Assembly (NCBI GenBank): GCA_036387415.1
Contig: DASVTU010000033.1
Coordinates: forward strand, 443,607-507,606
Reading direction: 5' to 3'
Source of the DNA: DASVTU01 sp036387415
GTDB lineage: Bacteria; Acidobacteriota; Blastocatellia; Pyrinomonadales; Pyrinomonadaceae
DNA: 64,000 bases
The position numbers and the translations under genes were made by a program. Each line of letters opens with the position of its first letter. The first letter of the stretch is position 1. The notes under the pieces are model-generated. The model was given only the letters and a program-made list of their open reading frames with translations, was not told the DNA's origin and did no database searches. Of the stretch, positions 17,607 to 26,685 are shown in pieces.

Positions 17607-19067
17607 TTAGTAACGGTCGTTGAGTTGCAGCGACGACAGAATATTGGTGAACGTTCGCTGGTAGTTGCGATAGTCGTCCTGCGGCGCGACGGCGGCCATG
17701 TAGAAAATGTCGCCGCTTCGCAGCATGGTCGTCACGACGGTCACGACTTCATTGCGTCCCGTAATGGGCGAAAGACCCGCGAGCGTCATGCTTAGTCCCT
17801 CGCGTCCGCCGACGTTGGCGCGAGCGTAGCTGCGACTCTGCGGGCGCAGATAGTTGTTCGATTGCAACAGGTCGTTGATGTACTGGTCGGTCGCCTGTCG
17901 CAAGTTGGTGCTCTGCTCACGGTCTGTGCCGAACATCACGCCATGCGTGATACCACTCTGGCCGTAAGCACCTTCGGGCGCGTAGGTGGCTCCGTTCTGG
18001 TTGCCGAACTCGCGCCAGTTGTCGGGCACGTTGACGCGGAAAAGGTTGGTGCCCGCCGTGCGATAACGCGTCGAAGGATAAGCGACGCGCTCGCCGCGAC
18101 CGTAGGTGTCGTCGGGGTAGCGGTTGTCGTTCGGATAGCGCGTGTCGGTGGTCGTGCCGCCCGACGGGTAACGCTGACCGCTACGCGCAATCTCTTCCAT
18201 CGAGCGTGCGCGGGGCATACCGCGCAGGCGTGCCTGCACGTTGCGAAATTCGCGCGAGTCTGCGGCTCGACTTGAGTTCACGCGCAGCATTGCGGCTTCC
18301 TGATTAATGCGCTCGTAGCGATTGCCGGGGTTCGGGTGGCTCGACAGCCATTCGGGGCCGCCGCTGCCGCCGCCCTGTTGCTGGATGGTGCGGAACATGT
18401 TGGCGAGGTCGCGCGGGTCATAACCCGCACGCGCCATAATCTGTGCGCCGAGAATGTCGGCCTGCGTCTCATACTTGCGGCTGTATTTCAACGCGCCCGC
18501 GCCGAAACCAATCTGGCTACCTGCGCCGATGATGCCGCCGATAGGGCCACCGATGACGCCGCCGAGAACCTGTCCGAGCACCGAGCCGATTTGATATTTC
18601 TGCGTCTCGGTCGCCTGCGCCGTCGCATGCCTGAGCGCGACGTGGCTGATTTCATGAGCCATCACACCCGCCATTTCGCCTTCCGTGCGCGCGGCTTCAA
18701 TCATGCCTCGATTGACGTACATGGGGCCGCCCGGCAGAGCGAAGGCGTTGATGTCACGCGCGTCGATGACATCGAACTCGTAACGAAATTCAGGATGACC
18801 AAACTCGCTCGGAATTGCTGAGACGAGTCGTTGCCCAACCTGTTCGACGTAGTTGTCGATGTAGCCGTCGCGCAATATGGGCATCTGTTGTTCGACTTGC
18901 TGCTTGGCCTGTTGTCCGGCCTGTACGTCGGCTCTAATGTCGTACCTGTTCTTCGGCACTTCGATTCTGGTCTGGCCGAGCGCCGCACCGAGCGGCATCG
19001 CTAAAATAACGAAAGCCACCAGCCACGTCGTCAAATTCCGTGCGTGGCGATGATTAATAATTGTCAT
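17607..19067 (-). CDS. Exported M48-family metalloprotease (BepA/YfgC-like)
   Basis: This 486-residue protein has an N-terminal signal sequence (hydrophobic residues about 14-30). An M48 zinc peptidase domain follows, with MAHEISHVALRH as HExxH motif and YETQADILGAQIMARAGYDP carrying the third ligand. YVNRGMIEAARTEGEMAGV precedes the active site as in BepA/Oma1-like proteins. The C-terminal 200 residues are a separate soluble region of unknown type with many Tyr/Arg/Asn. A strong Shine-Dalgarno (GGAGGGG) precedes the ATG at 19067. It probably works in envelope protein quality control. Confidence 0.85.
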   Translation of the reverse strand: MTIINHRHARNLTTWLVAFVILAMPLGAALGQTRIEVPKNRYDIRADVQAGQQAKQQVEQQMPILRDGYIDNYVEQVGQRLVSAIPSEFGHPEFRYEFDVIDARDINAFALPGGPMYVNRGMIEAARTEGEMAGVMAHEISHVALRHATAQATETQKYQIGSVLGQVLGGVIGGPIGGIIGAGSQIGFGAGALKYSRKYETQADILGAQIMARAGYDPRDLANMFRTIQQQGGGSGGPEWLSSHPNPGNRYERINQEAAMLRVNSSRAADSREFRNVQARLRGMPRARSMEEIARSGQRYPSGGTTTDTRYPNDNRYPDDTYGRGERVAYPSTRYRTAGTNLFRVNVPDNWREFGNQNGATYAPEGAYGQSGITHGVMFGTDREQSTNLRQATDQYINDLLQSNNYLRPQSRSYARANVGGREGLSMTLAGLSPITGRNEVVTVVTTMLRSGDIFYMAAVAPQDDYRNYQRTFTNILSSLQLNDRY

Positions 19068-19128
19068 TTTTCCCCTCCTTCAAAACGCCTTCCGAAGAGC
19101 GCGCTCACTTGCATACGGTGAAACTGAA

Positions 19129-19170
19129 AAGCGACGCGTCCCTGTCGATAGTGCAGAGGGCGCGTCGCTT
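19129..19170 (-). terminator. Hairpin between the DUF885 and M48 genes
   Basis: AAGCGACGCG (19129-19138) and CGCGTCGCTT (19161-19170) form a perfect 10-bp stem. Read on the minus strand it ends in a T-run (CTTTTCAG). It lies 174 bp after the DUF885 stop and 62 bp before the M48 start, so it could end the former transcript. Confidence 0.5.
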
Positions 19171-19344
19171 AATGTCGAAGACGTTCTCCCTCTACCAAAT
19201 AAAACCGCCAATCTGCTTTCCGCAGACGCTCACAGCAAGGGAGAGAGCATCAATTTCCGTCAATTCGGAGCCGCTAATAAACGCCGTCGGCTCATTCGTC
19301 CGGCAATCTTTAGATGAGTTTCAACACCTGCGAGTTGGCCTCAT

Positions 19345-21678
19345 TTACGAGCGACGACGAGGCCGTCTCTTTCGTGGAGGCGTGACATTTCCTTTACGAA
19401 TTGATGGTTTTTGCTCCACTCCACGCGCGGCGGCGTCGTCTAGCCGTACAGTCGTCGCGGACGCCGGACGCGGTATCGAAACGGCGACAAATGGCGATGT
19501 GACCGCCTGTGTTGTCCTGTCTTCGGACGCCGGACGCCGCTCGCTCGGATACACAGCAAGAGTAGTGCCATCGCGCCGGATTTTGTCGATGGAGATGCTG
19601 TAGCCGCCCGTCGTCTGCTGCCCCTGATAGACAACCACGACGGCACGCGTGTTGAAGTTAATATCGGGACGCGGACGCTCCTCGCCGATGACGAGCCACA
19701 CGCGTCGCCATTCATCTTCATCCGTGACGAGCTCGACCGCGCGACCGCCTTCGTGCGCGCTCAACACGCCCTGCGCCAACAGCGAAAAATCGACCGCATT
19801 CAAAGCATCATCCCTCGCATCGACGGCGGGCGACGTGGTGCCGCTCACGCGTCCGGCATCGCCGACGAGTGCCATGCGGATAATCTTGATGGGCGGCGAA
19901 CCGTAGCTCAAGAGACGGTCGTGAAATTCTCCGAGACGAAACGACGCGCCCAACTCCGCGCGCCATTCCTCGCGCAATTTCAGTATCTCCATCTTGCCGA
20001 GCGTGTAGACGAGATAGGTCGGGTCAACCGTACCGCGTCGTGCCTCGCGTTCGGCGTTGACCCGCGCCTGATAGCCCTCGCGCATAAAGAATTCGACGCC
20101 CGCTTCATAACTCATCCCTTCCGTATGCATCCGTAGTCCGACCAGATAACGACACAGGCGCAGCAAGGCGAGATTCAACTGTGCGAGTCGCAACTTAGGA
20201 TTGTTACCACCGAAACCTTCGTCGAGCATCATCTGCTCGCAGTAATGCGCCCAGCCTTCGATGAAACTTGCGGAGCCGAGCACGGCGCGTACGCGCGAAG
20301 ACGAATTGCGCGCGGCCAGCAGTTGATAGTAATGCCCCGGATAAACTTCGTGGATGGAGATGACGGGCAAGGCATAACGATTATAAAAACCGAGGTGTTC
20401 GTTACGGCGTCGCTCGTTCCAAGAAGAGTCGGGCGGCGTCACGTAGTAGAAAGCCTCTGTCGCCACGCGCTCAAACGCGCCCGGCGCGTCCATCGAAGCA
20501 AAACTCGTCGCACGCGCATATTCGGGCGTCTCCGCCACCGAGAGATTTTCGCGCGTGGGCGGCGTGAGAATCTGCTGCGTGCGGACGAAGGCGCGGATGC
20601 GGTCGAGTTCGGCGCGGGTCTCGCCGACGAGACCGCCAGCCGTCGGGTGCTCGCGCCCCAGAAGTCTCAACGCCGCAGCGACCCCTTCGCCTCTGGCAAT
20701 CTCCTCGGCAAGACGACGCATCTCCTCCTGCGTGCGCCGTAGTTCCTTTTCGCCTTCGCGGATGAGTTGAGCGGGCGCGGCATCAATCATCTCCTCGTAG
20801 AGAAGTTTGCGACGAAACGTTTCCGCGCCGATGGCAAAATCGCCGTTCGAGCGCGGTAGCAGGTCACGTTCTAACCATTCGGCAAACGAGCGGAGTGCGA
20901 CGATGACAGCATCATTGGCGGCATCGAACTGGTTGCGACGCTCGGCGCTCAGACGCCCGCCGCCCGCGCGTTGAAACATCTGCGGCACGACGCGCGTGAA
21001 GTAGTCGATGCTGCCGCGCACTTCGGCGAGCGCCATTTCGGTGTAGATGCGGGGCGGCGCGTCGAGATTCGCGCGTGCTTCTTCGAGCAGGCGTGGGATT
21101 TGGCGTTGGCGCGCGAGCAATGCGTCGAGACGTTGTTCGACGGGCGCATAGTTGCGCTTGAGGATGTTATCGACGCCGGAAGCCGCCAGACGATTGTAAA
21201 GATTCGCATCGCGCTGCCACATTCGCGTCTCTTCGAGTTCGAGCAGTTGTGCACGCGCGTGCGATTGCAGCACAAGATAGTCGTAGCGCGCATCGGTCGA
21301 GAGTCGCCATTCGGGAAGGCGCGTGAGTTCGGCGAGCGTGGCGCGTAGGCGTCGAACTTCGCGTGCGACGCTCTCGCGGCTACGTGATTCGAGCGACGCA
21401 TCATGTTGATGGAGTCCGAGCGCGGTGGCGCGGGTCGGGTTGAATTCGTAATAACCCTCTAAGTATCGGCTGGCGATGGCGGCGAGGCGTGCGTCGCGGT
21501 CGCGCGTCGTTGCGGCGGTGGCGGCGGCGGAAGTGCGGCGTTGCGGAAGCGTGCCGCGCGTGAGTCGCGCGCGTTGCTGCGGCATGGGCGTCGCGGCGGC
21601 GTTGGTTTCACAGTTAAAGCAGAACGTGGATGTGAAAACGACGAGCGCGAGAAGCGGCGCGAAAAGCTTCCTTTTCAT
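19345..21678 (-). CDS. Exported DUF885 peptidase-like protein with C-terminal PrcB_C-like domain
   Basis: This 777-residue protein has a signal peptide (MKRKLFAPLLALVVFTSTFCF). The DUF885 domain, about residues 60-590, has the HEVYPGHYYQ motif (HExxxH) and FIEGWAHYCEQMM, the gluzincin-like pair of metal-binding segments. Residues 640-750 resemble the PrcB C-terminal domain (VVVVYQGQQTTGGYSISIDKI). This domain is normally found in the PrcB protease-associated protein, so the fusion is uncommon. The tail is very basic and ends in a run of Arg. It probably cleaves peptides outside the cytoplasm. Confidence 0.75.
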   Translation of the reverse strand: MKRKLFAPLLALVVFTSTFCFNCETNAAATPMPQQRARLTRGTLPQRRTSAAATAATTRDRDARLAAIASRYLEGYYEFNPTRATALGLHQHDASLESRSRESVAREVRRLRATLAELTRLPEWRLSTDARYDYLVLQSHARAQLLELEETRMWQRDANLYNRLAASGVDNILKRNYAPVEQRLDALLARQRQIPRLLEEARANLDAPPRIYTEMALAEVRGSIDYFTRVVPQMFQRAGGGRLSAERRNQFDAANDAVIVALRSFAEWLERDLLPRSNGDFAIGAETFRRKLLYEEMIDAAPAQLIREGEKELRRTQEEMRRLAEEIARGEGVAAALRLLGREHPTAGGLVGETRAELDRIRAFVRTQQILTPPTRENLSVAETPEYARATSFASMDAPGAFERVATEAFYYVTPPDSSWNERRRNEHLGFYNRYALPVISIHEVYPGHYYQLLAARNSSSRVRAVLGSASFIEGWAHYCEQMMLDEGFGGNNPKLRLAQLNLALLRLCRYLVGLRMHTEGMSYEAGVEFFMREGYQARVNAEREARRGTVDPTYLVYTLGKMEILKLREEWRAELGASFRLGEFHDRLLSYGSPPIKIIRMALVGDAGRVSGTTSPAVDARDDALNAVDFSLLAQGVLSAHEGGRAVELVTDEDEWRRVWLVIGEERPRPDINFNTRAVVVVYQGQQTTGGYSISIDKIRRDGTTLAVYPSERRPASEDRTTQAVTSPFVAVSIPRPASATTVRLDDAAARGVEQKPSIRKGNVTPPRKRRPRRRS

Positions 21679-21785
21679 CAAGACGAACCATCTCCGAAGA
21701 ATTTAATTAGGAGAGCACAACGTTAGAATTTGAAGAGAAACGACCGGGGCGAGATTAACACAACGAGTGCGAGCCGTGCACTAAA

Positions 21786-21871
21786 GAAGGCAAAAGGCAA
21801 AAGATAAAGGCAAAAGTGAAGAAACAGGACTCGTCTGCTTCTTCACTTTTGCCTTTTAACTTTTAACTTTT
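21786..21871. repeat. Word-array hairpin at the start side of the DUF885 gene
   Basis: A perfect 18-bp inverted repeat (21806-21823 and 21839-21856; AAAGGCAAAAGTGAAGAA) sits inside longer arms made of GGCAAAA and TTTTAAC words. It ends at the stop codon of the membrane-protein gene at 21870. Confidence 0.7.
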
Positions 21872-22565
21872 ATTTGCGCGGCTCAATCTGCTGGTTAATC
21901 CAGCGCGTCAAATCGTCGAGCGCGGTGATGCGGTGATTCTCGCCCTTCCAGACACGCACCATCGAGACAATCAGAAAGACGAGCGCGGCAATCGAAAAGA
22001 GCGAGCCGCCAAAACGGCTGCCGGGGACGAAGCGAATGATACTAAAGAGCAGCGTGATGGCGAGGATGACGGCTTGCAACGCCAGTCCTTGCGCGGCGTG
22101 AAAGCGCGTGCGGTATTCGCTGCGCGGAACGAGAAAGAGTTCGATTAAACCTGCGGCGATGCCGATATAAAAAGGCGCATACGGCAACACCATCGCGAGG
22201 TTTTCCGGCAGACCCAAACCGGGCAAATGACGCGACGAAGGCGGCGCGGTCGGCGCGACGAATGGCGGCATCACGGGTGGTGTCGCCGTCCTCTGCTGCG
22301 CGGGCGGCGTGTTCGAGCCGAACGATGTGTAGTTCGTCGGTGGTTGGTAGACGGGCGGCACGAAGACCGACGGGTACGAAGTCGGTATCGGTTCTTCGAG
22401 GCGTCGCGTGGCATCTTCCGTGCCCGTGTTCCGAGGCATTCTTTCCGTCGGGCGCTCACGCTTCGGGTCGTTCGTCGCCCCGGCGTTGCCGTTCATATCT
22501 TCGGTGCGCCGCAAGAAATCGGGGTCGAGCGGGTCGGTGTCGTATTTGCTTCTCTTGTCCACCAT
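21870..22565 (-). CDS. Membrane protein with DUF4870/Tic20-like domain
   Basis: This 231-residue protein has a long Pro/Thr-rich soluble N-terminus (residues 1-120). A membrane domain follows with helices near LAMVLPYAPFYIGIAAGLIELFLV, FHAAQGLALQAVILAITLLFSIIRFV and SLFSIAALVFLIVSMVRVWKG. The RFHAAQGLALQ motif is characteristic of the DUF4870/Tic20-like small membrane proteins. Its function is unknown. The ATG at 22565 (MVDKRSKYD) is preferred. Confidence 0.65.
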   Translation of the reverse strand: MVDKRSKYDTDPLDPDFLRRTEDMNGNAGATNDPKRERPTERMPRNTGTEDATRRLEEPIPTSYPSVFVPPVYQPPTNYTSFGSNTPPAQQRTATPPVMPPFVAPTAPPSSRHLPGLGLPENLAMVLPYAPFYIGIAAGLIELFLVPRSEYRTRFHAAQGLALQAVILAITLLFSIIRFVPGSRFGGSLFSIAALVFLIVSMVRVWKGENHRITALDDLTRWINQQIEPRK

Positions 22566-22744
22566 AGTCACTTCTCAAATACGCCGCAGCAGTCCTCTGA
22601 GTTCGCACACATTTAACTCTCAATGCCGCGAAAATTCAATTCCGAAGATTCAACTCTTTGAGAGACGCCGTTCGACTCCCAAACGTCGCCCGCCTTCGGT
22701 TGCCGACGACGGCGACAAAGTTTAGTTCTCAAATTCTACGGCCT

Positions 22745-23281
22745 TCAATCTTCGATGACCTGAAAGGAGATTCGCTCCCAACGTCCTTCCCTCTCGAAGA
22801 TGTGAAAAGCGCGCAACACGCCTTCGCGCTCGCCTCTGAAACCGATAATAAAATAGACCGCTTCCGGGTAATAAGCGAGTCGCACATCGGTCTCGGAGGG
22901 CGTTGGGTCGTCTGATTGCGGGTGCGAATGGTAGATGCCGATGAGTTGTTCGCCGCGTTCGCGCATTAGTTTCGGCGCGGCTATTAAATCGTCGAGCGCG
23001 GCTTCGTACCTCACGTGCGGATGCGCCGCCACGTTTCGCAAAGGGTAGACGGTTTCGGCCACGCCGTCGCGCCCGCCAATCAACCCGCAACACTCCGACG
23101 GACTCGCCTCGCGCGCCTGTGCATACATCTCTTCCAACTGTGCGCGCCGGAGTGTGACGATGGTTTTTGCCCTCTCGGAAGAAATGAAAAAGGAGAAATG
23201 AAGAATGTCAAAAGGGAAATCGACTTCAGACCTTGTGCGATTCAAAAATAAGCGTATAGTAGGAGCACAAGTCACGCTCAC
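22745..23281 (-). CDS. JAB/MPN (M67) metallopeptidase
   Basis: The conserved domain has all JAMM ligands: the ECCGLIGG strand with glutamate, GIYHSHPQSDDPTPSETD (HxHPx(7-8)SxxD), and VYFIIGF. Such bacterial JAB proteins remove ubiquitin-like or sulfur-carrier tails or act as cysteine desulfhydrases in thiamine or cysteine routes. The partner is not visible here. The start is unsure. The longest frame begins at 23281, but residues before about IVTLRRAQLEE look like untranslated leader, and no good start codon lies at the expected place, so a non-standard start or an internal ATG at 23128 is possible. Confidence 0.75.
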   Translation of the reverse strand: MSVTCAPTIRLFLNRTRSEVDFPFDILHFSFFISSERAKTIVTLRRAQLEEMYAQAREASPSECCGLIGGRDGVAETVYPLRNVAAHPHVRYEAALDDLIAAPKLMRERGEQLIGIYHSHPQSDDPTPSETDVRLAYYPEAVYFIIGFRGEREGVLRAFHIFEREGRWERISFQVIED

Positions 23282-23334
23282 TCTTTACTGAGTGAGCGCG
23301 TCTTTGAGCGGCGAAGCAGCGAGGGCTTCGCCGC
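23275..23334. terminator. Two adjacent hairpins after aspS
   Basis: CGCTCACTC/GAGTGAGCG (23275-23283 and 23290-23298) and GCGGCGAAGC/GCTTCGCCGC (23308-23317 and 23325-23334) are perfect 9-bp and 10-bp stems. They lie 17-76 bp past the aspS stop. The T-run (TTTTCTTTT) is on the plus-strand side, so termination of the minus-strand transcript would not be of the classic kind. Confidence 0.5.
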
Positions 23335-23350
23335 TTTTCTTTTGCCCTCT

Positions 23351-25165
23351 TCAACTTTCTTTCGCGATTTTGATGGACAGTTCTTCCAACTGCTGTGGGT
23401 CGATGTTGCCGGGCGCATCAATCATCAAATCCGCCGCCGAAGCGGTTTTGGGGAAAGCCATCACGTCGCGGATATTGTCGATGCCGAGTAGAGCCATCAA
23501 GAGACGTTCGATGCCGGAAGCGATACCGCCGTGGGGCGGTGTGCCGTATTCGAGCGCGTCGAGGAAGAAGCCGAAACGCTCGCGCGCCTTCTCTTCCGTC
23601 AGTCCCAATGCCTTGAAGACGAGACGCTGCATGTCGCGTCGATGGATACGAATCGAACCACCAGCGACTTCGATACCGTTGACCACCGTGTCGTATGCCT
23701 TCGCGCGAATCTGTCCGAGTAGTTCCGTCTCGCCGCCTTCGATGGCGCGTTGCATGAGCGGCCAGTCTTCGTCGAGCGGCGACGTGAACGGATGATGCAT
23801 CGCGTAGTAACGCCCGTCGTCCTCGTTGAAATCGAACATCGGAAAATCGGTCACCCAGAGCGGCGCGAAGGAGTTTTCCGACGCGAGTCGGTCACGCCGC
23901 GCCACTTCGTTACGCAGCGCGCCGAGGCTCGCCGCAACGACTTTCGCTTTGCCCGCGACGATTAAAACCGCATCGCCATGCTCCGCGCCCGCCGTCGCAG
24001 CCACGCGTTTGACTGTCTCCTCACCCAAAGCCTTCAAGAGGGACGACGAAAGCTCGTCGCCGAGTTTGACCCATGCCAGAGCACCCGCGCCGTAACGCTT
24101 CGCGTGCTCCTGCAACTCATCGAGGGCTTTGCGCGAAAGCGACGCGCCGCCCTTCACCACAATCCCTTTCACTTCGCCGCGCGCCGCGAGCGCCGCAGCA
24201 AACGGCGCGAAGTCCGTCCCTTGAATCGCGGGCGCGAGGTCGCGGAGTTCCATCTGGAAGCGGAGGTCGGGCTTGTCGCTTCCGTAGCGTCGCATGGCTT
24301 CGGCGTAGGTCAGACGCGGAAACGGTAAGGGCAACTCCGCGCCGACGAGACGAAAGACGCGCGCCATCAATCCCTCTACCAATCTGTAAACCTGTTCGGG
24401 CGAAGCGAAGCTGAATTCAACATCCAACTGCGTGAATTCCGGCTGGCGGTCGGCGCGTAAATCCTCGTCGCGGAAGCAGCGCGCGATTTGGTAATACTTG
24501 TCGAAGCCCGCAATCATGCACAACTGTTTGAAGAGTTGCGGCGACTGCGGCAGCGCGTAAAATTTCCCTCGATACAGGCGCGACGGCACAACGTAATCGC
24601 GTGCGCCTTCGGGCGTCGATTTAATCAGAATCGGCGTCTCGATTTCCGTGAACTGCTGCTCGTCCATGTAACGATGGATTTCCGAGACGACGCGATGACG
24701 CATCCTGAGATTCGACTGCAATTGCGGACGGCGTAAATCCAAATAACGAAACTTGAGCCGTATGTCTTCGCTCGCCAGCGTCTCCGTCGATGCGACTTCG
24801 AGTTGAAACGGCGGCGTGCGCGCTTCGTTCAAAACGAGTATCTCGCGCGCCTGCAATTCCACGTCGCCCGTCGCAATCTTCGGATTGCGTTGCCCCTCCG
24901 CACGCAACACGACTTCGCCCGTCACCGCAATCACATACTCGCCGCGCACATCCTTCGCACGCGCATGCGCCTCGCGCGCCGTCTCCTCGTTGAAGACGAC
25001 CTGCGTGATACCGTCGCGGTCGCGCAAATCGAAAAACGTCAACGGCCCGAAATCTCGCCGCCGCGCCACCCAACCCATCAGCACCACCGCCGTCTGCCCG
25101 ACATGCTCCGCGCGCAATCCTCCGCACGAATGCGTGCGCTGCAATTCTCCAAGATTATCCAACAT
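23351..25165 (-). CDS. aspS: Aspartyl-tRNA synthetase
   Basis: This 604-residue class II synthetase is of bacterial type. It has the N-terminal OB-fold (HVGQTAVVLMGWVARRRDFGPLTFFDLRDRDG), then motif 2 (FTQLDVEFSFASPEQVYRLVEGL and CFRDEDLRADRQPEFTQLD), and a bacterial GAD insertion (about residues 290-420). Motif 3 is GGIASGIERLLMALLG. It charges tRNA-Asp with aspartate. Whether it also charges tRNA-Asn cannot be read with confidence. It follows hisS by 38 bp on the same strand, a frequent bacterial pairing. Confidence 0.95.
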   Translation of the reverse strand: MLDNLGELQRTHSCGGLRAEHVGQTAVVLMGWVARRRDFGPLTFFDLRDRDGITQVVFNEETAREAHARAKDVRGEYVIAVTGEVVLRAEGQRNPKIATGDVELQAREILVLNEARTPPFQLEVASTETLASEDIRLKFRYLDLRRPQLQSNLRMRHRVVSEIHRYMDEQQFTEIETPILIKSTPEGARDYVVPSRLYRGKFYALPQSPQLFKQLCMIAGFDKYYQIARCFRDEDLRADRQPEFTQLDVEFSFASPEQVYRLVEGLMARVFRLVGAELPLPFPRLTYAEAMRRYGSDKPDLRFQMELRDLAPAIQGTDFAPFAAALAARGEVKGIVVKGGASLSRKALDELQEHAKRYGAGALAWVKLGDELSSSLLKALGEETVKRVAATAGAEHGDAVLIVAGKAKVVAASLGALRNEVARRDRLASENSFAPLWVTDFPMFDFNEDDGRYYAMHHPFTSPLDEDWPLMQRAIEGGETELLGQIRAKAYDTVVNGIEVAGGSIRIHRRDMQRLVFKALGLTEEKARERFGFFLDALEYGTPPHGGIASGIERLLMALLGIDNIRDVMAFPKTASAADLMIDAPGNIDPQQLEELSIKIAKES

Positions 25166-25203
25166 AAAAAAGATGTCTCACTCGCTAACAATTTCTCCAA
25201 AGT

Positions 25204-26589
25204 TTATTTAGATTGACGCACGACGCCCACGATTTCATCCGGCGACAGGGTTTGTTGCTCGCCCGTCGTCATATTTTTCAACGCCACCACGCCGCGCGCT
25301 CGTTCCTCGTCGCCCACGACGGCGACAAAAGCGATGCCACGCCCCGACGCATACTTGAACTGCTTCGCCAGTTTGTCTGCCTCCGGGTAGACATCGACGC
25401 GCAAGCCCTTCGCGCGCAATTCGCCCGCCAACCTCAACGCATCGCCCGCCGCATCTTCATTCCAGATTGTGACCATCAATTCCGCCGGAGCGTCGGCGAG
25501 CGTCGGCGGAAACATCTCGCGCTCCGTCATCACGACGATGATGCGTTCGAGTCCCAGAGAGAAGCCGCAGGCCGGAACTTCTTTGCCGGAAAACATCCCG
25601 ACGAGATTATCGTAACGACCGCCGCCGCCGAGGCTCCCCGCCAAATCAGGCACGTTGATTTCCATAATCGCGCCCGTGTAATACGACAGCCCGCGCGCGA
25701 GGCTCAAGTCAATACGAATGCGTGCGCCCGCGCTGCTCGCTTCCGCATAACGGAGGATGGAACGCAACTCGTCCGCGCCACGCGCGCCCGTTTCATGTCT
25801 GCCGACAAACTCGACGAGACGACCAAGCACGGCGGCGTTGATAGCCTCATTCTCCGTCTCCGCGTTGTCGTCCGCGACGAGATGCGCGGCGTGTTCAAGC
25901 GAACTGACGGCCTCAAAAAAGTCGAGCAGATTCTTCCCCGCTTCTTCGTCGATGCCGCGCTCTGCAAACTCTTTCGCCACTCCCTCGGCACCGATTTTAT
26001 CAAGCTTGTCGAGCGCGACCAGCGCATCTCCATGCTTATCGGCAGAGACGCCCGACGCATCGAGCACGCCCGCGAGCGCCTGTCGGTGGTTGAGGCGAAT
26101 CGTGAAATTTTTGAAACCCAAACCCGTCAGCGCATCGCTCGCCGCCGCGCAGAGTTCGGCTTCGACGACGGGCGAGCGCGAGCCGATGGCGTCAACGTCG
26201 CATTGATAAAACTCACGGAAGCGACCGCGCGCCGGACGGTCTGCGCGCCACACGGGTTGTATCTGGTAACGCTTGAAAAACCTCGGAAGACGTTCGCCGT
26301 ACTCCGCGACGACGCGCGCAAGCGGCACGGTCAAATCGTAGCGCAACGCGAGATCGGCCTCGCCCGTCTTTTCCTGTGCGCCGCGCTTGAGGATTTTGAA
26401 GATAAGCTGGTTGCCCTCTTCGCCGTACTTCCCCATCAGCGTGTCGATATTCTCGACCGCCGGAGTCTCCAACGGCTCGAACCCGTAACGCTCGTAAACC
26501 TCTTTGATGATGCGTATGACGTACTCGCGCCGCCGGACATCGGCAGGCAAAAAATCGCGCATACCCCGCGCCGGTTGTGTGTTTGCCAT
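25204..26589 (-). CDS. hisS: Histidyl-tRNA synthetase
   Basis: This 461-residue class II synthetase has motif 1 around GMRDFLPADVRRREYVIRI, motif 2 with YQIQPVWRADRPARGRFREFYQCDVD, and the histidine-specific RGLSYYTGAIMEI. Motif 3 is PACGFSLGLERI, and a C-terminal anticodon-binding domain follows. The ATG at 26589 (MANTQPARGMRDF) is the family start, while the 17 codons upstream are a word-array hairpin read as protein. It probably shares a transcript with aspS. Confidence 0.95.
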   Translation of the reverse strand: MANTQPARGMRDFLPADVRRREYVIRIIKEVYERYGFEPLETPAVENIDTLMGKYGEEGNQLIFKILKRGAQEKTGEADLALRYDLTVPLARVVAEYGERLPRFFKRYQIQPVWRADRPARGRFREFYQCDVDAIGSRSPVVEAELCAAASDALTGLGFKNFTIRLNHRQALAGVLDASGVSADKHGDALVALDKLDKIGAEGVAKEFAERGIDEEAGKNLLDFFEAVSSLEHAAHLVADDNAETENEAINAAVLGRLVEFVGRHETGARGADELRSILRYAEASSAGARIRIDLSLARGLSYYTGAIMEINVPDLAGSLGGGGRYDNLVGMFSGKEVPACGFSLGLERIIVVMTEREMFPPTLADAPAELMVTIWNEDAAGDALRLAGELRAKGLRVDVYPEADKLAKQFKYASGRGIAFVAVVGDEERARGVVALKNMTTGEQQTLSPDEIVGVVRQSK

Positions 26590-26685
26590 AATAGTAAGCA
26601 GTAAGCAGTAAGCGGTGAGCGGCGAGCAGTAAGACGGCAAGTTTTTAACTGCTTACTGCTCGCCGCTTACTGCTCACTTTTGTAT
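26590..26685. repeat. Word-array hairpin between hisS and the gamma-carbonic-anhydrase-like gene
   Basis: The arms at 26615-26633 and 26652-26670 pair over 19 bp with one mismatch, inside longer arrays of AGTAAGC and GCTTACT words. The right arm supplies the stop codon and adjoining bases of the upstream gene. Confidence 0.7.

Noticed and set aside
25213..26604. 463-codon plus-strand frame opposite hisS
   Set aside because: It lies fully antisense to an unmistakable histidyl-tRNA synthetase and has the composition of a shadow frame.
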